A stretch of DNA of 64,000 nt from Protula sp. h YS-2021 (GCA_949752745.1 OX457031.1:43712269-43776268); one strand, 5' to 3'; positions 1-8,013 are shown, numbered from the stretch's first letter. The notes: generated from the sequence alone by a model not told the origin. Numbers and translations: made by a program.

Positions 1-34
1 TAAATTATTGAGATCTACATTGATTTATTGATAT

Positions 35-40
35 CTCTAA
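35..40. repeat. Left target-site duplication of element 1
   Basis: CTCTAA abuts the AG terminus of element 1 and is repeated exactly at 19927-19932. A 6-bp duplication is typical of Polinton integrases. Confidence 0.93.
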
Positions 41-51
41 AGTAGGGTAGA

Positions 52-140
52 AATAAGAGAATGACCCCAGAGAATGACCCCAGAGAATGACCCCAGTGGG
101 GTCATTCTCTGGGGTCATTCTCTGGGGTCATTCTCTTATT
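52..140. repeat. 89-bp terminal palindrome (left end)
   Basis: Two 44-base arms around G96: three direct copies of GAGAATGACCCCA, then three copies of the complement, starting 11 bp from the element end. It could fold into a long hairpin. It is perfect in this copy. Confidence 0.95.
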
Positions 141-304
141 TATTCTGAGGTGATTCTCTTGTAAGAGTTCTGCCTCAGAGCCCATGTTTCATAGAGGAAC
201 GCCTGGTAGTCGACATATACCTCTTCCCATAAATCAGCATCCTTCTTTGAGAAATGATAAGCCGCCAGGCGTTCCTCAGTGAAAAATTCTTTCTTAAACT
301 GCAT
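140..304 (-). CDS. Small outward-facing protein in the left inverted repeat (54 aa)
   Basis: Not recognised. ATG at 302-304, stop at 140-142 next to the terminal palindrome. The product is rich in aromatic and charged residues (KKEFFTEERLAAYHFSKKDA, then EEVYVDYQAFLYETWAL) and looks like a compact helical protein rather than chance translation. A copy in the right repeat differs at two residues. It may be an exon of a larger transcript, since an open frame starting MAFRLYNHPF lies upstream at about 530-653. No clear TATA box is visible. Both copies point towards the element end. Confidence 0.4.
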   Translation of the reverse strand: MQFKKEFFTEERLAAYHFSKKDADLWEEVYVDYQAFLYETWALRQNSYKRITSE

Positions 305-779
305 ATTATTTTTTCGACACGTCTGCTCTCTACAAAAAGTTCGAAAGCTCTGCAGGCGGAGATGACGAAATGTGTGTATGTGACGAAATGATGTGTGAAA
401 CGTCAGACCACCCCCCCCCACCCCTCCTTGTCAATACACAGAGTATTGACGACCACCCCCCCCACCCCTCCCCCAAGAATCTGTGTTGCCGACCACCCCC
501 CCCACCCCTCCCCTAGAACAGAGTAACAGAGTATTACTATTTGCATAAAACAACTCCCAAACAAAAAGTAAACTTATGTTAGTATGTTTAAAGCATTTTT
601 CCACACATTTTTCTTGACGAAATGGATGGTTGTATAAACGAAACGCCATTTGTGCAGTTGTTAGGGTGATTACGAGATTGGAAATAACGACTTCCGCTGA
701 AGCGTTGATGAAGCGCTGATGAAGCGTTGAAGTGTATAACCCCCCCTCCCTCCCCAAATTGAAAAAAAAAAAGCTCACG

Positions 780-2388
780 TGAGTGTCTCGAGTGAAAAGG
801 TGTGTGCCGTGCCGAGACGGGGTGGGGTGTGTGGTGTGTGGAGAGACAGAGACAGAGAGAGTTTTTTTTTTTTGAAAGAAGGCGTGAGTGTCTCGAGTGA
901 AAGGGGGTGTGTACGCCGAGACGGGGTGGGGGGTGTGTGTGGAGAGAGACAGAGACAGAGAGAGTTTTTTTTTTTTTATTTTTTTATTTGAAAGAAGGCG
1001 TGAGTGTCTCGAGTGAAAGGGGGTGTGTACGCCGAGACGGGTGCCGCATTGCAAAGCACGTCAGACCACCCCCCCACCCCTCCCCCAAGAATCTCCGAGA
1101 CGTCTCGAGTGAAAGGGTGTGTGTGCGCCGAGACGGGTGCCGCAGTGCAAAGCATGTCAGACCACCCCCCCCACCCCTCCCCCAAGAATCTCCGAGACGT
1201 CTCGAGTGAAAGGGGGTGTGTGTGCCGAGACGGGTGCCGCAGTGCAAAGCATGTCAGACCACCCCCCCCCCCCACCCCTCCCCCAAGAATCTCCGAGACG
1301 TCTCGAGTGAAAGGGGGTGTGTGTGCCGAGACGGGGTGGGGTGTGTGGAGAGACAGAGACAGAGAGTTTTTTTTTTTTTTGAAAGAAGGCGTGAGTGTCT
1401 CGAGTGAACGAGGGTGTGTACGCCGAGACGGGTGCCGCATTGTTGCATGCATTGCAAAGCACGTCCGTTGAAACGTCAGACCACCCCCCCCCCCACCCCT
1501 CCCCAAGCGAGAGACGAGAGAGTGTGACGAAAGAAAACGTCATATGATGCAAGGATGCTGCTGCATGGATTACGATTGCGAGGGATTGCGAGCGAAAAGT
1601 GTGTTTCCGGTGGAAGGATTGGGAAAGGTTGTAGAATGGTGCAATGGTAGAATGGTATGGGGGGCTTGTGAAAAAAAAAAAGCCGAGACGTCTCGAGTGA
1701 AAGGGGGTGTGCCGTGCCGAGACGGTGTGGAGATAGAGTTTTAAAGCATTTCCCATTCTCATGCATACTTTTCCAAACAGAGTTGTTCTCGAGTGAAGGA
1801 GGGTGTGTGTGCCGAGACGGGGTGGGGTGAAAGGGTGTGTGTGGAGAGAGACAGAGAGAGACAGAGAGAGACAGAGAGAGAAGAAGGTGTGTCTCGAGTG
1901 AAAGGGTGTGTGCCGTGCCGAGACGGTGTGGAGATAGAGTTTTAAAGCATTTCCCATTCTCATGCATACTTTTCCAAACAGAGTTGTTCTCGAGTGAAGG
2001 AGGGTGTGTGTGCCGAGACGGGGTGTGGGGTGTGTGGGGTGTGGAGAGACAGAGACAGAGAGTTTTTTTTTTTTTTTGAAAGAAGGCGTGAGTGTCTCGA
2101 GTGAACGAGGGTGGGTACGCCGAGACGGGTGCCGCATTGTTGAAACGTCAGACCACCCCCCCCCCACCCCTCCCCCCCCAAAAAAAAAGCCGAGACGTCT
2201 CGAGTGAAAGGGGGTGTGTGTGCCGAGACGGGTGCCGCATTGTTGAAACGCCAGACCACCCCCCCACCCCTCCCCAAGAATCTCCGAGACGTCTCGAGTG
2301 AAAGGGGGTGTGTGCGCCGAGACGGGTGCCGCATTGCAAAGCACGTCAGACCACCCCCCCCCCCACCCCTCCCCAAAAAAGCCGAGAC
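780..2388. repeat. GTCTCGAG/CCGAGAC hairpin repeats with C-rich tracts (left)
   Basis: Imperfect units of roughly 100 bp. Each has GTCTCGAGTGAAAGG, a TGTGTG run, GCCGAGACGG (the two ends can pair through GTCTCG/CGAGAC), GTGCCGCATTG and a tract of the type CCCCCCCACCCCTCCCC. The C-rich tracts predict G-quadruplexes on the minus strand. Two long direct repeats (about 1732-1812 and 1929-2009) contain TTTAAAGCATTTCCCATTC. Poly-T and GAGACAGAGA tracts are interspersed. Open frames across this zone are low complexity and are not annotated. Confidence 0.9.
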
Positions 2389-3098
2389 GTCTCGAGTGAA
2401 AGAGGGCTGCTTACGGGACACACTGGGGAAGAGTATGTACACAGCAGCAACACTTGCTTGACGTTTCGCGTTTTCGCCGTTGGCGTCTCGAGTGAAAGAG
2501 GCTGCTTACGGGACACACTGGGGGAAGAGTATGTACACAGCAGCAACACTTGCTTGACGTTTTGCGTTTTCGCCGTTGGCGTCTCGAGTGAAAGAGGCTG
2601 CTTACGGGACACACTGGGGGAAGAGTATGTACACAGCAGCAACACTTGCTTGACGTTTCGCGTTTTCGCCGTTGGCGTCTCGAGTGAAAGAGGCTGCTTA
2701 CGGGACACACTGGGGGAAGAGTATGTACACAGCAGCAACACTTGCTTGACGTTTCGCGTTTTCGCCGTTGGCGTCTCGAGTGAAAGAGGCTGCTTACGGG
2801 ACACACTGGGGGAAGAGTATGTACACAGCAGCAACACTTGCTTGACGTTTCGCGTTTTCGCCGTTGGCGTCTCGAGTGAAAGAGGCTGCTTACGGGACAC
2901 ACTGGGGGAAGAGTATGTACACAGCAGCAACACTTGCTTGACGTTTCGCGTTTTCGCCGTTGGCGTCTCGAGTGAAAGAGGCTGCTTACGGGACACACTG
3001 GGGGAAGAGTATGTACACAGCAGCAACACTTGCTTGACGTTTCGCGTTTTCGCCGTTGGCGTCTCGAGTGAAAGAGGCTGCTTACGGGACACACTGGG
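2389..3098. repeat. 96-bp tandem array (left)
   Basis: Seven full 96-bp units starting at 2389, 2485, 2581, 2677, 2773, 2869 and 2965, plus a partial unit at 3061. Each unit starts GTCTCGAGTGAAAGAGG and ends TTTTCGCCGTTGGC. Copies are almost identical (for example TTTGCG for TTTCGCG in one). As 96 is divisible by 3, several frames stay open across the array, giving long spurious ORFs. Confidence 0.97.
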
Positions 3099-3181
3099 CC
3101 ACTGGGAATCGCTACCAGTGCCACTTGCTTCACCGTCTCGTTTCGTTGACGTCTCGCTTGACTCAGCAGCGGATGGTTGGG

Positions 3182-3189
3182 TATAAAAG
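3182..3189 (+). promoter_or_regulatory. TATA box of the left inward promoter
   Basis: TATAAAAG followed by AGGGGGGG, 66 bp before the ATG at 3255. The leader holds direct repeats of AGTGTACAGTGTAGC. The whole promoter lies in the inverted repeat and recurs at 16790-16797. Confidence 0.75.
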
Positions 3190-3254
3190 AGGGGGGGATG
3201 TGTGTGGACCTCATCAGTACAGTGTACAGTGTAGCAGTGTACAGTGTAGCAGTC

Positions 3255-3890
3255 ATGGAGAACAAGACAAGGAGCGCAACAAGCAACGCAGCGGCGGCAG
3301 GCAGGCAGGCAGCAGCGCAGCGCAGCCAGGGCGGCAGCCAGGGCGGCAGCCAGGGCGGCGGCAGCAGTTTTCAAATTAGTGCAAACTTAACCATTACTGT
3401 AGAGTCTGGACAATATGGATTATTTCTACGCATCAAACGTGGAGAGAGATGGTGCGCTTATTCACCATCTTTGTGGAAGATTGTGTGTCAGAACGTGAAA
3501 AAATGCCGTGACATTGGCTTCAAACTATACTTAACGGAAACAAAGTGGCTTGAAGTCATTTCATATCAAGGCATGCGCTATGTGAGCTTCGTGCGTACAT
3601 CACGGTTTGAAGGGAAAGAATACACACATTACATCAACATGAATGATGGTGAATGGGAGACACTGCTTCGGGAGATGGCTCACATCAACTCAGCCTTAGT
3701 TGAACCGCCGTGTACGGAATGCCATGACAAGAAAACGATCATCAAGCTGCAAAAGTATGATCGGATGAAGGTGTCAAAGTTATCCAAGAAAAGACAGGCT
3801 GAAATTTCAGTTGGAGAATATGGATGTACAGAATCAACTTGGACTTACGTGCGACTATTGCGGTGCTTGCGGATATATGGAGGATTATGA
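3255..3890 (+). CDS. PC4-like protein with start inside the inverted repeat (211 aa)
   Basis: ATG at 3255 follows the TATA box. The first ~24 residues (MENKTRSATSNAAAAG...) come from the inverted repeat and are shared with the polymerase at the other end. A Gln-Gly-Gly-Ser repeat follows, then a domain with a short strand (YGLFLRIKRG), a second strand segment (MRYVSFVRT) and the ending YINMNDGEWETLLREM. That ending matches the pattern of the four small leftward proteins at 11296-12704, the last of which is recognisably PC4-like. A role in single-stranded DNA binding or transcription is inferred. The last ~40 residues look less natural; an overlapping frame (3820-3978) there encodes a Cys-rich segment, so the true C-terminus may involve a frame change. 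Confidence 0.65.
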   Translation: MENKTRSATSNAAAAGRQAAAQRSQGGSQGGSQGGGSSFQISANLTITVESGQYGLFLRIKRGERWCAYSPSLWKIVCQNVKKCRDIGFKLYLTETKWLEVISYQGMRYVSFVRTSRFEGKEYTHYINMNDGEWETLLREMAHINSALVEPPCTECHDKKTIIKLQKYDRMKVSKLSKKRQAEISVGEYGCTESTWTYVRLLRCLRIYGGL

Positions 3891-3978
3891 TTGCCACTGC
3901 CACAAGTACAATTGCATGATGTGTGAACCAAACAACTTCTGCGGCAAGTGTGGAGTACTTAAGGTCTGTGAAGCATAG
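3820..3978 (+). CDS. Cys-rich zinc-ribbon-like small ORF (52 aa)
   Basis: Starts inside the 3' end of the preceding gene in another frame. Its product has paired cysteines throughout (CDYCGACG, CHCHKYNCMMC, FCGKCG), the pattern of a zinc-binding ribbon, which is unlikely by chance. The frame is open from 3769, upstream of the ATG. It may be a separate protein, a spliced exon, or the original C-terminus of the PC4-like protein displaced by a frame slip. Confidence 0.45.
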   Translation: MDVQNQLGLTCDYCGACGYMEDYDCHCHKYNCMMCEPNNFCGKCGVLKVCEA

Positions 3979-4014
3979 TAGAAGTGACACACACACACCA
4001 CACACACTGCAAAG

Positions 4015-4473
4015 ATGGACGCATGTTTTAGAAAAGCTTATATTGACTTGATGATTGCTAAACTTGCTTGCTGCGGCACTCCAGACTATCAGCTTTATCA
4101 CTTGGACGCTTACTGGGATGTTGTACATCACAGTCTCGATGTGACTGAACTCTATTCACGATTTCTTGGAGAATGTGCTACAATTGGACTCGAAGAAGAT
4201 CTTGACTTTGACTTTGATTCTGCACTCTATTCTGCCCGCAATGATGTAGAAGCATATTTCACCGTGGTGGATTATTTGAGAGATTGCTGTGGATTTGAGG
4301 AGGAAGAAGAAGAAACCGAGCAGCCTTGTCAGCCTTGTCAGGTAAGCCAAACCCCCCCCCCTCCCTCTCCCCTTTTAACACTAACAACTCTAACAACTCT
4401 AACTCAGCAGCGGCAGCACAGCAGCGCAGCAGCTAACAATGTTTTTCTTGCTAGCAAATTTAATTTTATGTGA
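4015..4473 (+). CDS. Hypothetical acidic protein (152 aa as read; possibly spliced)
   Basis: Not recognised. The first ~100 residues look like a real helical protein (MDACFRKAYIDLMIAKLACC, later DLDFDFDSALYSARNDVEAY) ending in a Glu run. The remainder is Pro/Thr/Gln-rich low complexity. The sequence CAGGTAAGCC at about 4339-4348 is a good 5' splice site, and TTTTTCTTGCTAG at about 4442-4454 a good acceptor, so the low-complexity tail may be intronic. It lies 37 bp after the Cys-rich ORF. Confidence 0.5.
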   Translation: MDACFRKAYIDLMIAKLACCGTPDYQLYHLDAYWDVVHHSLDVTELYSRFLGECATIGLEEDLDFDFDSALYSARNDVEAYFTVVDYLRDCCGFEEEEEETEQPCQPCQVSQTPPPPSPLLTLTTLTTLTQQRQHSSAAANNVFLASKFNFM

Positions 4474-4567
4474 GTGGTTTCAACGTGAACAAAGAAAGAA
4501 GATGATAGAAGAAGTAGCAGATATATTAAAACATATTTTATTGCAGGAGGAAGATATGTTAGAGTAA
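4439..4567 (+). CDS. Small ORF with hydrophobic start and amphipathic helix (42 aa)
   Basis: ATG at 4439. It begins MFFLLANLILCEWF, a short hydrophobic segment, followed by a charged helix (KKMIEEVADILKHILLQEE). It may be an independent small membrane-associated protein or the 3' exon of the preceding gene, since a candidate acceptor lies within it. No family recognised. Confidence 0.35.
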   Translation: MFFLLANLILCEWFQREQRKKMIEEVADILKHILLQEEDMLE

Positions 4568-4625
4568 AAACCAAAGTCAACATGGAGAATCTTGTGGAAC
4601 TGTTGTGTGACCGGGGGCGGGAGGG

Positions 4626-4633
4626 TATAAAAG
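4626..4633 (+). promoter_or_regulatory. TATA box upstream of the 110-aa gene
   Basis: TATAAAAG after a G-rich stretch, like the promoter at 3182. The nearest downstream convincing start is ATG 4934, implying a ~270-nt leader. Confidence 0.6.
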
Positions 4634-4664
4634 AGACTGTGCCTCCACCATCACCACTCACTCA

Positions 4665-4930
4665 GCAGTCGTCGTCGCCGTCGCCGCCGCCAGCGTCGCC
4701 GCTTAGCCGCTCACCAGTCCGCTCACCAGTCCGCTCACGGGTGTCACGGGTGTGGAGACGTGAAGAACGCTCACTCAGCCGCTCACCAGTCCGCTCACGG
4801 CTGTGGCGACGTGGAGACTGAACTTGACAAACTTGTGAAGAGTGTGGGGAAGGTAGTGCTCTCTAAAGACTGAGTGAGAAAGAGAGCGCTAGCGACAGCG
4901 CTAGAGCGCGCTAGAGCGCTAGAGCGCTGT
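4665..4930 (+). repeat. Low-complexity leader with GC-rich direct repeats and AGCGCT repeats
   Basis: CGTCGCCGC runs, several copies of GCTCACCAGTCCGCTCAC, then at about 4887-4928 a cluster of the palindrome AGCGCT (AGCGCTAGAGCGC type). The reading frame here would be Ser/Arg/Pro-rich, but its ATG lies upstream of the TATA box, so I treat it as leader. Confidence 0.6.
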
Positions 4931-4933
4931 ATC

Positions 4934-5266
4934 ATGGCGGACATGACACTGAGACAATATATTGTGCAAAAAGCTTATTGTGAAGAAATGTTATTAGCTG
5001 TAAAAAAGTTTGCCTGTTTAGTATGTCCTGCTTGCCAACTTGAAGAGTGTTCAGAACATACTTGTCATTTTGCATGTGTCTATACTTATTGGAATGAAGC
5101 TAAATATTATATTCATTTAGATAAAGTGTTAGAGAATGCAAATCAGCGTTGTGAGAAATATGGTGTAAATACGATAACACTTGATGAACTCAGTCATTGG
5201 CTAGTATTCATTGAAGATCAATGGTCTCCAGTGATTCACACCATTGTATCTATACTTGATTTGTAA
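4934..5266 (+). CDS. Hypothetical Cys/His-containing accessory protein (110 aa)
   Basis: ATG chosen at 4934 (MADMTLRQYIVQKAY), the first in frame after the AGCGCT repeats. Residues ~27-48 contain CLVCPACQLEECSEHTC, a possible metal-binding cluster; the rest is predicted helical (NAKYYIHLDKVLENA-like region and ITLDELSHWLVFIEDQW). No family recognised. AATAAA follows at 5310. It sits between the PC4-like gene region and the integrase, where Polintons vary in gene content. Confidence 0.6.
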   Translation: MADMTLRQYIVQKAYCEEMLLAVKKFACLVCPACQLEECSEHTCHFACVYTYWNEAKYYIHLDKVLENANQRCEKYGVNTITLDELSHWLVFIEDQWSPVIHTIVSILDL

Positions 5267-5297
5267 AAAACTTGTGGAGTTAAGTTTGGTTGACGGT

Positions 5298-5304
5298 TAT
5301 AAAA
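5298..5304 (+). promoter_or_regulatory. TATA box for the integrase/ATPase gene group
   Basis: TATAAAA 53 bp before the integrase ATG at 5357. It overlaps the 3' region of the preceding gene, whose probable AATAAA is at 5310-5315. Confidence 0.5.
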
Positions 5305-5309
5305 TATAA

Positions 5310-5315
5310 AATAAA
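5310..5315 (+). terminator. Polyadenylation signal (110-aa gene)
   Basis: AATAAA 43 bp after the stop codon at 5266, packed against the start of the next transcript. Confidence 0.45.
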
Positions 5316-5356
5316 AAGCTGTTCTGTTGAGAAGGTGGTTTTCATTCGGTGTGACC

Positions 5357-6463
5357 ATGTCAACGACGTGGAAAGACTACTTGACCAATATGTACTTCAA
5401 ACCTGGACAGCCCGGGGCATTTGCTGGTCCTTACAAACTGTATCACATCTTAAGAAAACATGATCAACCCGTGACACAGTCGCAAGTGAAGAAATGGCTA
5501 CAGGACCAAGATGCATTCAGTTTACTCCAACCTGTCAAATACAGGTTCAAAAGACAACGTGTGATTACACGAGGCATTGATGACATGTGGGATGTGGATT
5601 TGGCTGATATGGGAAACATAGCTCCTTATAATGATGGCACACGCTTTTTACTCATTGTCATTGATGTGTTTTCCAAATATGTGTGGGTACAGCCAATCCC
5701 TAATAAATCACATACCAGCGTCATACAAGCCTTTCAAAAAATTTTTCATGACACACCCCGAAGGCCACGCACTCTAAGGTCCGATAAAGGCACGGAATTT
5801 AAAAACAGATGGGTCAAAGCATTTTTGAAGAAAGAGGGCATTCATGCCTATACCACAAAGAATGAAACCAAAGCCAACTTTGCTGAGAGAGTCATTCGTA
5901 CTCTAAAGGGGATGATGTATCGGTATTTTCTACATAATCAAACTTACCGTTACTTAGACATCCTTCCAGACTTGGTGTACAACTACAACCATAGACCTCA
6001 TGGCTCCCTCCCGAATAAGTATGCTCCAGCCGAGATTCGCAAAGACAACGAATCGAAAGTGTGGAAGTATATGTATGTCGACAAACTAAAATTGAAACCG
6101 AAGAAGAAGAAGAAGTACAAGTTCAACATTGGCGATTATGTGCGCATTTCCCACGTTAAATATGTGTTTCAACGGGATTATCACGTTAAATGGACGCAAG
6201 AAGTCTTCATTGTCACACATCGTTGTAAGAAGCAGGGAATACATTTGTATCGTGTGAAAGACTTTTTAGACGAAGATATTGATGGGCATTTCTATGAGGA
6301 AGAACTGCAGAAAGTGACCAAAGATATTGAATCTGTGTACAGAATTGAAAAAGTCTTGAAAACACGTAAAAGGCGAGGAGGTGTGAAAGAATTATTTGTC
6401 AAGTGGTTAGGTTGGCCAAACAAGTTTAACACTTGGGTGAAAGAAACAGACATTCAACGATGA
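5357..6463 (+). CDS. Polinton integrase (DDE, C-terminal chromodomain; 368 aa)
   Basis: Retrovirus-type integrase that inserts the element and makes the 6-bp target duplication. ATG 5357 (MSTTWKDYLT) chosen over an upstream non-ATG extension. An N-terminal domain (~1-60) is followed by the rve core with catalytic acids D81 (VDLADM), D143 (RSDKGTEF) and E177 (FAERVI). There is a basic SH3-like region near 240-300 and a C-terminal chromodomain (~315-368, FVKWLGWPNKFNTWV). Lengths match intact Polinton integrases, and the closely organised integrase of element 2 aligns throughout. The stop overlaps the ATPase start as ATGA. Confidence 0.96.
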   Translation: MSTTWKDYLTNMYFKPGQPGAFAGPYKLYHILRKHDQPVTQSQVKKWLQDQDAFSLLQPVKYRFKRQRVITRGIDDMWDVDLADMGNIAPYNDGTRFLLIVIDVFSKYVWVQPIPNKSHTSVIQAFQKIFHDTPRRPRTLRSDKGTEFKNRWVKAFLKKEGIHAYTTKNETKANFAERVIRTLKGMMYRYFLHNQTYRYLDILPDLVYNYNHRPHGSLPNKYAPAEIRKDNESKVWKYMYVDKLKLKPKKKKKYKFNIGDYVRISHVKYVFQRDYHVKWTQEVFIVTHRCKKQGIHLYRVKDFLDEDIDGHFYEEELQKVTKDIESVYRIEKVLKTRKRRGGVKELFVKWLGWPNKFNTWVKETDIQR

Positions 6464-7119
6464 AGCATCCCTTTACATGCTTGGTCTCTGGACCTACAGG
6501 CAGTGGCAAGACGTCTCTGGTCAGGGAAATTCTCGAACAAAAGTTGATTCACCCCTCTCCGAAAAACATTTTATGGCTCTATGCAGCCGATCAGCCCTTG
6601 TACAAGGGAATGAAAGGTGTGACATTTTACCAAGGCATTCCAGATGACATTGAAGAGCGTTTTAACCCGAAAAAACCAAACTTACTCATCCTTGATGACT
6701 TGATGACCAAATGCCATAGCGATGAGCGTATGACACGTCTCTTTAGTGTGGGTAGCAGTCATAAAAATCTAAGTATCATCTTTATTGTGCATAATTTATT
6801 CCATCATGGGAAAGAGATGCGCAATATTAGTTTGAATACCCATTATATCATTTTGTTTAAAAATCCGAGAGACAGTCAGCAAGTCAGTACATTGGCGCGG
6901 CAAATGTATCCTGGAAGAGCTCAATTTCTCATAGAAGCCTATCAAGATGCTACCAGCAAACCCCATGGTTATTTGTTCATTGACTTGAAGCCGAAGACGA
7001 ATGATCAACTGCGTATTCGTACAGGCATTTTACCAAAAGATACACATTATATATATATTGATAAAGCAGTGTATGACCAAGAACCAAGTCATTTAACCAT
7101 TCACAGTCAAGATGTCTAA
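6460..7119 (+). CDS. Genome-packaging ATPase, FtsK/HerA (A32) type (219 aa)
   Basis: Drives DNA into the capsid in double-jelly-roll viruses. Walker A SGPTGSGKTS at residues 10-19, Walker B LLILDD at 75-80, then the conserved NLSIIFIVHNLFHHG region. ATG 6460 overlaps the integrase stop by four bases; this start places the Walker A motif where the family has it (HPFTCLVSGPTGSGKT). The stop overlaps the next gene by eight bases. Confidence 0.94.
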   Translation: MKHPFTCLVSGPTGSGKTSLVREILEQKLIHPSPKNILWLYAADQPLYKGMKGVTFYQGIPDDIEERFNPKKPNLLILDDLMTKCHSDERMTRLFSVGSSHKNLSIIFIVHNLFHHGKEMRNISLNTHYIILFKNPRDSQQVSTLARQMYPGRAQFLIEAYQDATSKPHGYLFIDLKPKTNDQLRIRTGILPKDTHYIYIDKAVYDQEPSHLTIHSQDV

Positions 7120-7438
7120 ACGCATTCGAACGAACCAGCCTTTCCTTCATTTGCTTGCACGTAGTGGGTCTAGACGGCGTAAATCCTTGCTACAGCAAGC
7201 TACGAAGGAGGAATTAACGAGCTTGTTTGAAATTTGTTTGAATATATTAAGGGGACATTTACCCTTAAGCTCAAAACGGTATAAGGTATTCCAGCGTGAG
7301 CGTCATACCCTGCGTACTCTGGCAGACAAGAAGATATCCCTTCGACGAAAAAAGAAGTTGGTGAATCAGAAAGGAGGATTCATTGGAGTGGTTGCTAGAT
7401 TTGCATTACCCTTGTTAGCCAAGCTGCTGTTGAAATGA
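7112..7438 (+). CDS. Small basic Polinton protein with C-terminal hydrophobic tail (108 aa)
   Basis: Basic, helical protein (LHLLARSGSRRRKSLLQQAT; LFEICLNILRGHLPL; RTLADKKISLRRKKK) ending NQKGGFIGVVARFALPLLAK. The Gly-Gly before the hydrophobic tail resembles an adenain-type cleavage site, so the tail could be released as a membrane-active peptide (inference). I recall this family beside capsid genes in animal Polintons, but its function is not established to my knowledge. It overlaps the neighbours at both ends (8 and 4 bases). Confidence 0.8.
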   Translation: MSKRIRTNQPFLHLLARSGSRRRKSLLQQATKEELTSLFEICLNILRGHLPLSSKRYKVFQRERHTLRTLADKKISLRRKKKLVNQKGGFIGVVARFALPLLAKLLLK

Positions 7439-8013
7439 AGCATGCTATGAAAATGGTTCTCATTCCTGAACAGGAATACAAACTGTTATTAGAAAAGAAG
7501 GGGAGAAAACATAGCATCAAAAGAAAAGTCAAGACACTTTTACGTGGGAAACGAACACGTGAAAAGGCTATGGAAATGTCTCAACTTTTTGGCCGTCATC
7601 TACGAACAAGTCAGTCCCAACAACAACCACCCTCACCACCACCACCACCACCACCACTAGAAAAGCGAGTGTTAAGTCATTTTCAACCTATCTATCATGG
7701 AAAAGTGATACAACTTTTAGCAGAACTGAAGAAACATGGTACGACATGGACAGAGAAGGATGAACTTGTGTTGAAAACGGGCGAGATCATTACAAATTCT
7801 AACATGATTGATTTGATGAAAGAAGCATTGGTGGCGACAAGAAGAAAAGACCGAAGACCCCCACCCCATGGCTGGCATCCGTTTATCCAGGAAATTGTCG
7901 ATGCGAATATTCCAAAAACGACGTTTAGTAAAAAGACCACTCGTGAAGACATTGCCACAGAAATGAACCAGCGTCAGCAAAGACAGTTTCCTAAAGGATG
8001 GGAAAAGTTTTAA
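7435..8013 (+). CDS. Conserved Polinton protein of unknown function (192 aa)
   Basis: Starts ATGA over the previous stop. Lysine-rich N-terminal half (residues ~20-50), a Gln/Pro-rich linker including a run of prolines (~60-75), then a globular C-terminal half with the segments LLAELKKHGTTWTEKDELVL and PPPHGWHPFIQEIVD. The basic N-terminus suggests DNA or RNA contact inside the virion (inference). No domain recognised with confidence. Confidence 0.7.
   Translation: MKHAMKMVLIPEQEYKLLLEKKGRKHSIKRKVKTLLRGKRTREKAMEMSQLFGRHLRTSQSQQQPPSPPPPPPPLEKRVLSHFQPIYHGKVIQLLAELKKHGTTWTEKDELVLKTGEIITNSNMIDLMKEALVATRRKDRRPPPHGWHPFIQEIVDANIPKTTFSKKTTREDIATEMNQRQQRQFPKGWEKF

Larger units (their letters stand above)
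41..3326. repeat. Left terminal inverted repeat of element 1
   Basis: About 3.29 kb matching the reverse complement of 16653-19926, with differences mainly in homopolymer lengths and a few substitutions. From the terminus inward it has an 89-bp palindrome, a 54-codon ORF pointing outward, a zone of GTCTCGAG/CCGAGAC repeats with C-rich tracts, a 96-bp tandem array, and a TATA box with leader and start codon. Identity ends inside the coding sequence of the first inward gene (3255), so the repeat supplies the promoter and N-terminus of the genes at both ends. Confidence 0.95.

Noticed and set aside
431..2461. Several 60-395-codon frames across the GTCTCGAG/C-tract zone (mirrored on the right)
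   Set aside because: Low-complexity translations of hairpin, TG and C-tract repeats in many frames; no domain, and homopolymer lengths differ between the two repeats.
2389..3098. CRISPR-like array
   Set aside because: Units are contiguous 96-bp tandem repeats without variable spacers, in a eukaryotic element.
2308..3374. Long open frames on both strands across the 96-bp array (and at 16582-17668)
   Set aside because: They exist because the repeat period is divisible by three; the products are pure repeats on both strands and overlap the promoter.
4582..4821. Ser/Arg/Pro-rich ORF of 79 codons
   Set aside because: Its ATG lies before the TATA box at 4626 and it consists of direct repeats; treated as leader.
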